This document shows positions 1 through 6,187 of a stretch of DNA of 11,051 nt, piece by piece. Where the stretch lies: the NCBI GenBank assembly GCA_016928125.1, contig JAFGLK010000486.1, positions 1 through 11,051 of the forward strand, given 5' to 3'. A program made the position numbers and the translations under genes. This DNA comes from Anaerolineae bacterium. Its GTDB lineage: Bacteria; Chloroflexota; Anaerolineae; UBA1429. Below the pieces are notes generated by a model. It made no database searches and was not told the origin of the DNA. It saw only the letters and a program-made list of their open reading frames with translations. How positions within the stretch are numbered: position 1 is the stretch's first letter; the number at the start of each line of letters is the position of its first letter.

Positions 1-66
1 GGTCTGATCTTGAGGTGGTCTTTCGTCCGGAGATGCGGCTGGATGCTCTTGGCCTTGTGCCATCAT
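1..66 (-). CDS. 5' end of an unidentified gene, translationally coupled to amrB (partial, runs off left edge)
   Basis: An open frame of 22 codons reads leftwards from ATG at 66-64 to base 1 without a stop. It begins MMAQGQEHPAASPDERPPQD and is polar and proline-rich. The first ATG overlaps the TGA stop of the upstream Memo-family gene in an ATGA arrangement, which is typical of translational coupling; a second ATG follows directly. No strong Shine-Dalgarno sequence precedes it. Memo (B), AMMECR1 (A) and a radical SAM protein are known to cluster in prokaryotes, so this could be one of those partners behind a variable N-terminus. The visible residues do not match a conserved part of either family, so the identity is open. 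Confidence 0.45.
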   Translation of the reverse strand, partial: MMAQGQEHPAASPDERPPQDQT

Positions 67-935
67 GCCACGAGCAGCACAGCCCCATAGCCCACCATAT
101 CGGACGGCGGGCCCATGGGTCTGACCTCGTGACTGGTGACGTGCTCGAGCAAGAGGCCTCGGCTGGCGCCCTGCTCGCTGGCAAAGGCCATCGCCGCCGC
201 GATGGCGCCCGACCCACACGCATTATGATGCATCATCGCCTCCGGGACGATCTGGTCGATGCGCATCCTCAGCACGAGATCGAGCAGGCGCTGATCGTTG
301 GCCTTGGTCCATTCCAAGGCCCGCCGCCCCACACCCTCGGGCGCGAGCCCATAGCGCGGGCCATAGTGGGTCAAGTCACTGCTCCCGATGGCCACGGCCC
401 TGCGGCCCAAGGTCCTCGCCACCTCGGCCACGCGGCGCCCCACTGCGGGGGCCATGTCGATGGGTGGCATGGCGATCGGCAGAATCTGCACTTCCGGAAA
501 CAGATACTTGACAAAGGGCATCTGCACCTCCAGCGAATGCTCCTCGCGGTGGGCAGCGGGACGGTCCACGATCTCGCCTTCGCCGGCCGATACGAGGGCC
601 TGAGCCAGTTCCGCGTCGATCGCCAGATCACCTAGCGGCGTGGCCCAGCTTCCACTACCGTAAAGGCTCGGCCCGGAGACGCCCCAACTATGCACAGCGC
701 CGAAAAAGACCATCGTCTCGGGTGGTTGCGCTCGGAGCGCGGCGTACACGTGCGCCGCAGTGGGGCCAGAAAAGGCCCACCCCGCGTGGGGTACGACGCC
801 CCCGCGGATCTGGGTCGACTCGGGCACCGTCAGATGGTCTGCCGCCTGGGCAAGATAATGGGCGACTTCCTGGCGACAAGATGACGGATCAGCCGGATAG
901 AACATCCCTGCCACAATAGGTGAACGGACAGGCAT
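63..935 (-). CDS. amrB: AmmeMemoRadiSam system protein B (Memo-like family)
   Basis: This 290-residue protein belongs to the Memo/LigB-like fold family, related to non-haem iron dioxygenases; the cellular role in bacteria is not settled. Family motifs are all present: SPIVAGMFYPADP at residues 5-17, VVPHAGW with His50, VHSWG with His82, EEHSLEVQMPF at 131-141, GSSDLTHYG at 184-192 and HHNACGSGAI with Cys240. His50, His82 and Cys240 correspond to the metal-site residues of human Memo (His49, His81, Cys244), so the site looks intact. The ATG at 935 is chosen because AAGGAGG lies 8 nt upstream and the family N-terminus begins there; the frame extends to 989 without family similarity. The gene overlaps the next one by 4 nt (ATGA). 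It follows guanylate kinase after a 160-nt gap, so it may be the tail of that operon or have its own promoter. Confidence 0.93.
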   Translation of the reverse strand: MPVRSPIVAGMFYPADPSSCRQEVAHYLAQAADHLTVPESTQIRGGVVPHAGWAFSGPTAAHVYAALRAQPPETMVFFGAVHSWGVSGPSLYGSGSWATPLGDLAIDAELAQALVSAGEGEIVDRPAAHREEHSLEVQMPFVKYLFPEVQILPIAMPPIDMAPAVGRRVAEVARTLGRRAVAIGSSDLTHYGPRYGLAPEGVGRRALEWTKANDQRLLDLVLRMRIDQIVPEAMMHHNACGSGAIAAAMAFASEQGASRGLLLEHVTSHEVRPMGPPSDMVGYGAVLLVA

Positions 936-943
936 TGGCTGAA

Positions 944-950
944 CCTCCTT
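944..950 (-). promoter_or_regulatory. Shine-Dalgarno sequence of amrB
   Basis: The minus strand reads AAGGAGG, a full match to the anti-Shine-Dalgarno core, with 8 nt to the ATG at 935. It fixes the start of the Memo-family gene against the longer open frame that extends to 989. Confidence 0.85.
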
Positions 951-958
951 GCCATGAC

Positions 959-981
959 GCGCGCAGTATGATACAGCGCGC
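959..981. promoter_or_regulatory. 23-bp dyad upstream of amrB (possible operator or RNA hairpin)
   Basis: The left arm is GCGCGC, A, GTAT; the centre is G970; the right arm is ATAC, A, GCGCGC. Ten of eleven base pairs are symmetric, the only exception being A965/A975. The dyad lies 23 bp upstream of the amrB start, with the Shine-Dalgarno sequence between them. On the minus strand it contains TATCAT, which could serve as a -10 element, but no credible -35 lies 16-18 bp further upstream. It could be a repressor site or a transcript hairpin; there is no T-run, so it is not an intrinsic terminator. The symmetry is visible; the function is inferred. Confidence 0.5.
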
Positions 982-1095
982 AACACCAAAGACCCCTCAA
1001 GGCAAGCTAGGCCTCGTACGCGTATTCATCATCGAGGCCTCGGGGCCGTGTGCAGTTCTCTCTCCCAGAGGCGCATGTCTCAGTGCGGCGTACGT

Positions 1096-1758
1096 TCAGA
1101 TGCGAATCGCTTGCCGGCCAAAGCGGCACTTTTCGGCCGTGATGATCGCAACGATCTTGTCGATGGTCTGATCGAGGCCGCCCTCATGGTTGACCACTAC
1201 ATAGTCGAATTCATCCATGCGCTGCATTTCGGCCAGAGCGGTCCGGATGCGCTTTTGGACCTGCTCTTCCGAGTCGGTGCGGCGGCGACGCAGGCGATCC
1301 TCGAGCGTGTCCATGCTTGGCGGCACCAGAAAGATCGAGCGGGATGTCGGAAGGAGTTGTTTGATCGTCGCCGCGCCCTGCACATCGAGACGCATGATCA
1401 CATCGGTGCCACTCTGTAGCGCGCGGCGCGCATGCGCCTTGGGCACGCCCTTGTGCTGGCCATAGACGAGCGCATGCTCGAACAGCTCATCCTTGGCGAT
1501 CATGTCCTCGAACTCCGCCGTGGTCACAAAGTAATAGTCAATCCCGTGTACCTCGCCCTGACGCGGTGCGCGGTCTGTGGCCGTGACGACAAAATGGAAG
1601 GGATAGTTCTGTTCGCGCATGCGCACGATCACACTATCCTTGCCCACACCCGAGGGGCCCGAGATCACGATCAACACGGGCGAGGGATGCAGGTAGGGCT
1701 CGAGCGCGCCAAAGGCCACGCTCGCCTGCAGCGAGAGGGTAGAGCCGTCGTTCACCAT
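1096..1758 (-). CDS. gmk: Guanylate kinase
   Basis: It phosphorylates GMP (and dGMP) to the diphosphate with ATP, in the cytoplasm. Counting from the ATG at 1758 it has 220 residues. Visible family features: a P-loop GPSGVGKDS at about 34-42, the GMP-binding stretch RAPRQGEVHGIDYYF, HALVYGQHKGVPK, the LDVQGA motif, and the lid with RRRRTDSEEQVQKRI near 157-171. Two points are unusual: Asp follows the P-loop lysine, and TATDRAPR stands where E. coli has TTRQPR. About 30 residues precede the first beta strand, longer than in typical enzymes. A GTG at 1767 (three codons earlier) is an alternative start. The gene lies about 53 nt downstream of the DarA-type gene, on the same strand, at the end of a nucleotide-metabolism string. 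Confidence 0.9.
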   Translation of the reverse strand: MVNDGSTLSLQASVAFGALEPYLHPSPVLIVISGPSGVGKDSVIVRMREQNYPFHFVVTATDRAPRQGEVHGIDYYFVTTAEFEDMIAKDELFEHALVYGQHKGVPKAHARRALQSGTDVIMRLDVQGAATIKQLLPTSRSIFLVPPSMDTLEDRLRRRRTDSEEQVQKRIRTALAEMQRMDEFDYVVVNHEGGLDQTIDKIVAIITAEKCRFGRQAIRI

Positions 1759-1811
1759 CTGCCTCACATCGTTCCGAGCTGAGGTTGGCCGCCAAAGGCC
1801 AGAGAGGCAAT

Positions 1812-2147
1812 CTAGTACTTGATCAGACGCTCCACATCCACAACAAAGATCACGGCGCCGCCAACCTGGACCTCCACCGGATTGGGCATATAGAGCTCGC
1901 CCGGCTCCATCACAGGGGGTAGTGGATTGACGTACTGGGTGCGCGTGTGGCAGTTTCGTCGGACGATGTCAAGCACATTGGGCACATTGGCCTCATCGGT
2001 GCCCACCAGAATCGTGGCGTTGCCCTCACGCAGAAATCCACCGGTGGTGCTGACTTTGGTTGACGAGAAGCCGCCATCGCGCAAGGCCGTCATCAGCTGA
2101 TCTGCGTCATCGCTGTGCACAATACTGATCAAGAGCTTGATATTCAT
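1812..2147 (-). CDS. darA: Cyclic-di-AMP receptor, DarA/PstA/YaaQ type (DUF970)
   Basis: This 111-residue, PII-like protein closely parallels Bacillus subtilis DarA (YaaQ, 109 residues). It starts MNIKLLISIVHSDDADQL, carries the hallmark STTGGFLREGN at 33-43, and ends with PVEVQVGGAVIFVVDVERL at 90-108. Family members are trimers that bind c-di-AMP; their downstream partners are poorly known. The start at 2147 is chosen from the match to DarA N-termini and from GAGGAGGG about 10 nt upstream; the frame itself extends to 2216, into the 3' end of tmk, with no family similarity there. It sits 28 nt after tmk, the same order as tmk-yaaQ in Bacillus, which supports the call. Ligand binding has not been shown from sequence alone. 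Confidence 0.92.
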   Translation of the reverse strand: MNIKLLISIVHSDDADQLMTALRDGGFSSTKVSTTGGFLREGNATILVGTDEANVPNVLDIVRRNCHTRTQYVNPLPPVMEPGELYMPNPVEVQVGGAVIFVVDVERLIKY

Positions 2148-2157
2148 GCGGTGCTGT

Positions 2158-2165
2158 CCCTCCTC
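2158..2165 (-). promoter_or_regulatory. Shine-Dalgarno sequence of darA
   Basis: The minus strand reads GAGGAGGG with 10 nt to the ATG at 2147. It lies between the tmk stop and darA and supports the short start over the longer open frame beginning at 2216. Confidence 0.7.
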
Positions 2166-2175
2166 GACCAGCTGT

Positions 2176-2835
2176 TCAAGAGGCGGCTCGGGGAGTGGTT
2201 CCCCACAGAATCCCATCGATGCGCGCCCGAATCATCTGATGGATGCGCGCGATGGGTTGTGTTGCGTCAATCACCAGCCAACGTTCAGGGTCTTGCTGGG
2301 CCATCTCCAGGTAACCATGCCTGGTCCGCCGATGGAAGGCCAAGTCCAGCTCATCCATACGGTTCCACTCGCCTCTGCCGGCCTCTCGATCAGACCGTTT
2401 GCGCTGCAGGCCAATCTGGACCTCGAGGTCGAGATACACAACCAGATCGGGCCACAGCCCATCGGTGGCAAAGTCTGTGATGATCTTCAGTACGTCCAGA
2501 TCGAGACCGTGTCCGTAGCCCTGATAGGCCAGGGTCGAGAGTGCATAGCGATCGCAGAGCACGGCCTGACCTTGTGCGAGAGCTGGCCGGATCACCTGGC
2601 GTACATGCTGCGCCCGGGCTGCCGAATAGAGCAACGCCTCAGTGGTTGGTAGCATAGCGCGATTCTCGAGATCGTGCAACACGGTCCGGATCTGCTCACC
2701 AATGGGCGTTCCGCCGGGTTCGCGCGTGCAGACCACAGAAACGCCCGCCTCCTCCAGCCATTGGGCAAGAAGGCCAATCTGAGTCGTCTTACCGCTTCCC
2801 TCGGGGCCCTCAAAGGTGATGAACACGTGGCCCAC
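2176..2835 (-). CDS. tmk: Thymidylate kinase (dTMP kinase)
   Basis: It phosphorylates dTMP to dTDP, an essential step of dTTP synthesis. The 219-residue length is normal. Visible motifs: P-loop FEGPEGSGKTT at 8-18, TREPGGTPIGEQIR at 37-50, the DR-containing substrate motif CDRYALSTLAYQGYGHG at 94-110, DLVVYLDLEVQIGL at 130-143, and the arginine-rich lid around RKRSDREAGRGEWNRMD at 145-161. The start is GTG at 2835, four bases below the stop of the ATPase gene (3 nt between). No good Shine-Dalgarno sequence is seen, so translation probably depends on coupling to the upstream gene. A GTG three codons later is possible too. Confidence 0.96.
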   Translation of the reverse strand: MGHVFITFEGPEGSGKTTQIGLLAQWLEEAGVSVVCTREPGGTPIGEQIRTVLHDLENRAMLPTTEALLYSAARAQHVRQVIRPALAQGQAVLCDRYALSTLAYQGYGHGLDLDVLKIITDFATDGLWPDLVVYLDLEVQIGLQRKRSDREAGRGEWNRMDELDLAFHRRTRHGYLEMAQQDPERWLVIDATQPIARIHQMIRARIDGILWGTTPRAAS

Positions 2836-2838
2836 CGA

Positions 2839-4380
2839 TCAGTGATTGCTGTATACTGTGACCCGCCGACGGGGCTCGTCGCCCGAACTACGCGAGATCA
2901 GCTGGGCCTCTCTCACGAGCTCGTGCTGCATGCGGCGCACGTGTGACTCCTGAGGAGCCAGCTGCACCGAATTCCGCTCGCCCGACATGACCTGGTTGAC
3001 GGCCCTACGGGCCTCTTCCAGAGCATCGCGCACGATATCGACCTCAGGATCTCGATTCAGACCAAAGATCTCAGCCAGATATCCCTCCATTTGCACTACG
3101 GTATTGCTCCGCAGCACATAGACGGGTATGCCGCGTCGTTCGGCTTGGACGATCACCTGGGGACGCTTGCGATAGTAGGTGCGTAGTGTAAAGAGCGCAT
3201 CGGCCTCGACCAGGTCGTTGACGATCAGAATCGGCAGATTCAGGCGCCGGCTGGCACTGCGGATGCGGTCCTGATTCAGACCGTACGGGTAGATACGCAG
3301 GGGCTCAAAGCGCTGCTTGTTAAGACGCAATCTACGCGCAACGGCGACTTGCTCGGGTTGCGGCCTTGTGTCGGGCTGCTCGGGCTCTTCGCGTATCCGT
3401 TCAACTTTGCCTGATGGGCGACGGACTCGCACCTCAACCGGCATGCTGCGGCCGCGCAGGAGCGCGTCGACAGCGCTGGCAACATCATCACGCACCACCA
3501 CGCGTTCCCAATCCTGAATCTCGATCATGACATCGAAAGTGGGGGGTGCCTTGCGTTCCAGCACAGACTTTTGCGTGCCTCGACGCCGCGCCTCCTCATC
3601 GCTCAGCGTCACGCTCTGGATGCCGCCCACCAGATCGCACAGAGTCGGGTTCATGAGCAAGTTGTCGAGCGTGTTGCCATGAGCGGTACCCACAAGCTGC
3701 ACGCCACGCTCTGCGATGGTTCGGGCCGCCGCCGCCTCGAGTTCAGTGCCGATTTCGTCGATCACGATCACTTCGGGCATATGGTTCTCGACCGCCTCGA
3801 TCATCACGGCATGCTGCAGCGAAGGGGTCATGACCTGCATTCGGCGCGCGCGCCCGATAGCCGGATGAGGAATATCGCCATCGCCGCCGATCTCGTTGGA
3901 TGTGTCTACGATGACCACGCGCTTCTTCTCAGCCAAAACGCGCGCTACCTCGCGTAGCATGGTGGTCTTGCCAACACCAGGCCGCCCGAGCAGCAGGATG
4001 CTTTTGCCCGACTCTACAATGTCGCGAATGATGTCAATCGTACCATACACGGCCCGACCTACGCGACAAGTCAGGCCGATGATTTTGCCATGGCGATTGC
4101 GAATGGCCGAGATGCGATGCAGGGTGCGCTCAATGCCGGCCCGGTTGTCATCGCCGAACGCGCCGATAGCCTGAACCACGCTATCGATCTCATCCTGTCT
4201 CATCTCTCGCTGGGTCAAGTAGAGCTCGCGGTTGGCAAAGCGGGCCTCGCATGGCCGTCCCAGATCGAGGATGACTTCGAGAAGATCCTCTGTGCGATTC
4301 GCCTCGCGCAGACTCGTGGCAATCTCTGCGGGAAGCACATCGATCAAAGCGTCGATATCGTCTGTTATCTTGAGTGACAT
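2839..4380 (-). CDS. R3H-domain AAA ATPase, SpoIIIAA/Ycf45-like
   Basis: This 513-residue protein has an N-terminal SpoIIIAA-like region followed by a RecA/AAA-type ATPase core: Walker [11 protein letters not shown] at 131-140, Walker [11 protein letters not shown] at 204-213 and VGTAHG at 230-235. A basic linker (about 310-355), a further region around [10 protein letters not shown] (about 356-435) and a C-terminal R3H domain follow. The R3H signature is Arg482-x3-His486 in [12 protein letters not shown]. The same architecture is known in cyanobacterial Ycf45 and in Chloroflexota proteins; R3H domains bind single-stranded nucleic acid. The precise job is unknown, and nothing here implies sporulation. 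The ATG at 4380 directly follows an in-frame TAG and has no good Shine-Dalgarno sequence. It lies 52 nt after the GNAT gene and 3 nt before tmk. Confidence 0.9.
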   Translation of the reverse strand: MSLKITDDIDALIDVLPAEIATSLREANRTEDLLEVILDLGRPCEARFANRELYLTQREMRQDEIDSVVQAIGAFGDDNRAGIERTLHRISAIRNRHGKIIGLTCRVGRAVYGTIDIIRDIVESGKSILLLGRPGVGKTTMLREVARVLAEKKRVVIVDTSNEIGGDGDIPHPAIGRARRMQVMTPSLQHAVMIEAVENHMPEVIVIDEIGTELEAAAARTIAERGVQLVGTAHGNTLDNLLMNPTLCDLVGGIQSVTLSDEEARRRGTQKSVLERKAPPTFDVMIEIQDWERVVVRDDVASAVDALLRGRSMPVEVRVRRPSGKVERIREEPEQPDTRPQPEQVAVARRLRLNKQRFEPLRIYPYGLNQDRIRSASRRLNLPILIVNDLVEADALFTLRTYYRKRPQVIVQAERRGIPVYVLRSNTVVQMEGYLAEIFGLNRDPEVDIVRDALEEARRAVNQVMSGERNSVQLAPQESHVRRMQHELVREAQLISRSSGDEPRRRVTVYSNH

Positions 4381-4432
4381 CTAGATGTTTCACAAACCTC
4401 ACATAGACTAGAACGTTTTCGATCCAAAGATC

Positions 4433-5413
4433 CTAGACCTGGCGTCCGAAGGATTCCACGCCTCCCTCCAAGCCGGGGATAACCACTGCCGGGCGCACCG
4501 GCACGCGCGCCACCGTATGCGCCACAAGGAGAGCCTGGCGAGCATAGGGTTCGAACGCGAGGGTGCGCAGGATCCAACCCAGCCCCACGCCAAAATCAGG
4601 CACGCCACAATAGAGTGGCTTGCTCGGGGAGCATTCGGCCAGAGTCAGAATATACCTGACATAGGGCAGAACGTCGCCTCGATACTCGGGGTGAACGATC
4701 ACCTCCAGCCAATAGCCCGATGAGCTCTCGCGCATGCTCAAATAGGCGATCATCTGGCCCTTGGCCATGCAGATGAACTCATCGACCCGGCGGACGCGCC
4801 CCATCTGGCGGCGCAATCGCGGCGTCACCGCTTGACACCAGTCGCCGGAAGAGAGCTCTGCTTTGCGCACAAGCGACGGCATGGCCCGCTGGCATAGGCA
4901 AATCAGTGCCTCACGATCCCGTCCTCCGGCGCGACGCATGCCCTTGGGATGGGGAGCGGGCGTGGCGGGAACGGATAGGACAAACACCTCTTCGCGTGCC
5001 AGGATGCTGAACCCCGCACTGCGCAAGACGCTCTCAATCTCTGCATCCTCTGGGGAACGCGCGTAGATTCGCAAAACACCCTGTTGTCCGGCAAGGATGA
5101 TCAGGTAGCCCAACAGACCATGCCAGATGCTGGCGACATCCTTGTGATCATCGAGTGAGGGCGCGATGTAAAGAAGATCCCACTCGACGCCATTCGGACG
5201 CGGTTTCACCTGAACAAATCCCCGGCCATCCGTCACCAGGTCGTCACGAACGTAGGTGGGAGTGCCCAGATGGTTATGGGTGAAATAGGCCCTCAGCGCC
5301 GAGCCTGCCGGAGAGGAAGCGGTGAGTACCAGCCGCTTTAGATCAAATGCAGTGCCCCTTGGCTGGAGCTGTCTCAGCGTCAAGACGTCTCTCAAGCCAA
5401 ACGGTCGGATCAC
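4433..5413 (-). CDS. Tandem GNAT-fold acetyltransferase-like protein
   Basis: The 326-residue protein reads as two GNAT-like halves. In the C-terminal half (about 155-305) FICMAKGQMIAYLSMR is followed by YWLEVIVHPEYRGDVLPYV (234-252) and the terminal strand PLYCGVPDFG. This matches the beta4/motif A/beta5 layout of GNAT enzymes, but the acetyl-CoA loop is RGD rather than RGxGxG/A. The N-terminal half (1-150) has a similar pattern around VEWDLLYIAPS and VLRIYARSPED but no recognisable acetyl-CoA loop. The start is GTG at 5413 with GAGGT 6 nt upstream. It is the first gene after the promoter at 5476-5504, so it heads the operon of ATPase, tmk, darA and gmk. Substrate unknown; it may be a degenerate, non-catalytic GNAT. 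Confidence 0.72.
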   Translation of the reverse strand: MIRPFGLRDVLTLRQLQPRGTAFDLKRLVLTASSPAGSALRAYFTHNHLGTPTYVRDDLVTDGRGFVQVKPRPNGVEWDLLYIAPSLDDHKDVASIWHGLLGYLIILAGQQGVLRIYARSPEDAEIESVLRSAGFSILAREEVFVLSVPATPAPHPKGMRRAGGRDREALICLCQRAMPSLVRKAELSSGDWCQAVTPRLRRQMGRVRRVDEFICMAKGQMIAYLSMRESSSGYWLEVIVHPEYRGDVLPYVRYILTLAECSPSKPLYCGVPDFGVGLGWILRTLAFEPYARQALLVAHTVARVPVRPAVVIPGLEGGVESFGRQV

Positions 5414-5475
5414 TCGGCTACCTCGTCACACAGCGTACACTTGTCCCTGGAAAGCGCCTAACCCTCATCATGGAT

Positions 5476-5504
5476 ATTTTACTATCAATCAAGGGCAGTG
5501 GCAA
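5476..5504 (-). promoter_or_regulatory. Sigma70-type promoter for the GNAT-ATPase-tmk-darA-gmk operon
   Basis: The minus strand carries TTGCCA (5504-5499), a 17-nt spacer and TAAAAT (5481-5476); each hexamer matches consensus at five of six positions. The expected start of transcription is near 5469, leaving a leader of about 55 nt before the GTG at 5413. An AT-rich segment with spaced A-tracts lies upstream of the -35. Confidence 0.68.
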
Positions 5505-5521
5505 ATGTGGGCTATGACGGC

Positions 5522-5566
5522 GACTAGATTAGGTAAAAACGTAGGAAAATGTAGATAAACAAACTC
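5522..5566. other. AT-rich segment with phased A-tracts upstream of the operon promoter
   Basis: Short A-tracts occur at 5535-5539, 5546-5549, 5557-5559 and 5561-5563, the first three centred about 10.5-11 bp apart. The local repeats TAGGTAAA, TAGGAAAA and TAGATAAA recur at 10-12 bp. The base composition is clearly unlike the GC-rich surroundings. Phased A-tracts are known to bend DNA and can act like an UP element; here they start some 30 bp upstream of the -35. No stem-loop is present, so this is not a terminator for the DUF1232 gene ending at 5566. Confidence 0.45.
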
Positions 5567-5916
5567 TAATGCGGTTCACTATCGTCCAGGACCCGAAACG
5601 TCGAGTCGACGACTTCCTGGCCATGATAAGGTTTGCCAGTCAGATCGTGCTCGTGTTGTCGCACCAGATCGCTCGAACAGAGACTGATGAACAACTTGAG
5701 GCCGACGAGGATGACGGCCAGGTCATCCAGCTGCCCCAAACCGAGGGCTGGGTCTGCCAGAATGTCAAGTGGCCAGATGACATAGGCGAGCGCCAGCAAG
5801 GGCACGCTCTTGACCCATAGCGGCACACGCCGATCCCGGAACAGACGCCAGGCCACCCGTGCACTGCGGACCAGATCAGCCAGTCTTCCCAAAAGCGGAT
5901 GCGGATTACTTGTCAT
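5566..5916 (-). CDS. YkvA family protein (DUF1232), small membrane-associated protein
   Basis: This 116-residue protein carries the DUF1232 core at about 31-80: VPLWVKSVPLLALAYVIWPL, then DILADPALGLGQLDDLAVIL. The family pattern is a hydrophobic helix, a P-x-D-x-x-x-D turn, then L-D-D-L and a second hydrophobic helix; the first Asp of the usual PD pair is Ala-Asp here. It is probably a small membrane-associated protein of unknown function. The start at 5916 is preferred because GGAGA lies 7-8 nt upstream; the open frame extends to 5949 without support. The N-terminal 30 residues are basic and amphipathic, and the C-terminus is acidic. It lies upstream of and in the same direction as the GNAT operon, but that operon has its own promoter in the 152-nt gap. 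Confidence 0.85.
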   Translation of the reverse strand: MTSNPHPLLGRLADLVRSARVAWRLFRDRRVPLWVKSVPLLALAYVIWPLDILADPALGLGQLDDLAVILVGLKLFISLCSSDLVRQHEHDLTGKPYHGQEVVDSTFRVLDDSEPH

Positions 5917-6094
5917 GATGGCTATCTCCAATCTGTAGACCCAACCCAACGTGACACCGGCGCCCTTTGCAGCGCAACGTGTGTGGATTCCACCTTGGCT
6001 TGAGCTCAGGAACGCTGACTGCTATACGACAACCATGGACGAAAGTCGCGCGTCATGATAGGCTATGTTACGGAATCTGGCGAGTTTGCTCGAT
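5917..6094. other. Intergenic region between divergent genes
   Basis: Transcription diverges here: the DUF1232 gene goes left and the S1 gene goes right. Two short dyads are visible, GTGGA-T-TCCAC at 5983-5993 and TGAGCTCA at 6001-6008. No convincing -35/-10 pair for the leftward gene was found, and no reading frame worth calling. Confidence 0.4.
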
Positions 6095-6123
6095 TTGACT
6101 TGTCAGCCCCGTTATGGGATAAT
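6095..6123 (+). promoter_or_regulatory. Sigma70-type promoter with extended -10 for the S1-domain gene
   Basis: TTGACT at 6095-6100, a 17-nt spacer and GATAAT at 6118-6123; each hexamer has five of six consensus bases. A TG at 6115-6116, one base before the -10, makes it an extended -10 promoter. The predicted leader to the ATG at 6188 is about 58 nt. A short dyad TGAC-TT-GTCA (6096-6105) covers the -35. Confidence 0.78.
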
Positions 6124-6187
6124 GTGTGCTGTTTGAGATACGATCGCCTGCGAGATGCGCAACCTAACGAGGGGGACTGAGGGTACC

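Noticed and set aside
15..635. Open frame of 206 codons on the plus strand
   Set aside because: It is antisense to the Memo-family gene, which has clear family motifs and a Shine-Dalgarno sequence; the composition is typical of a GC-rich shadow frame.
936..989. N-terminal extension of the Memo-family protein
   Set aside because: The ATG at 935 has AAGGAGG at ideal spacing and matches the family start; the extension has neither.
936..1095. Intrinsic terminator between gmk and amrB
   Set aside because: Dyads are present (959-981 and CGAGGCCTCG at 1033-1042) but none is followed by a T-run on the minus strand.
2148..2216. N-terminal extension of the DarA-type protein into tmk
   Set aside because: The extension has no family similarity, and GAGGAGGG precedes the internal ATG that matches DarA N-termini.
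2839..4380. Evidence for sporulation because of SpoIIIAA similarity
   Set aside because: The R3H-tailed relatives occur in non-sporulating cyanobacteria and Chloroflexota, and no other spoIIIA gene is nearby.
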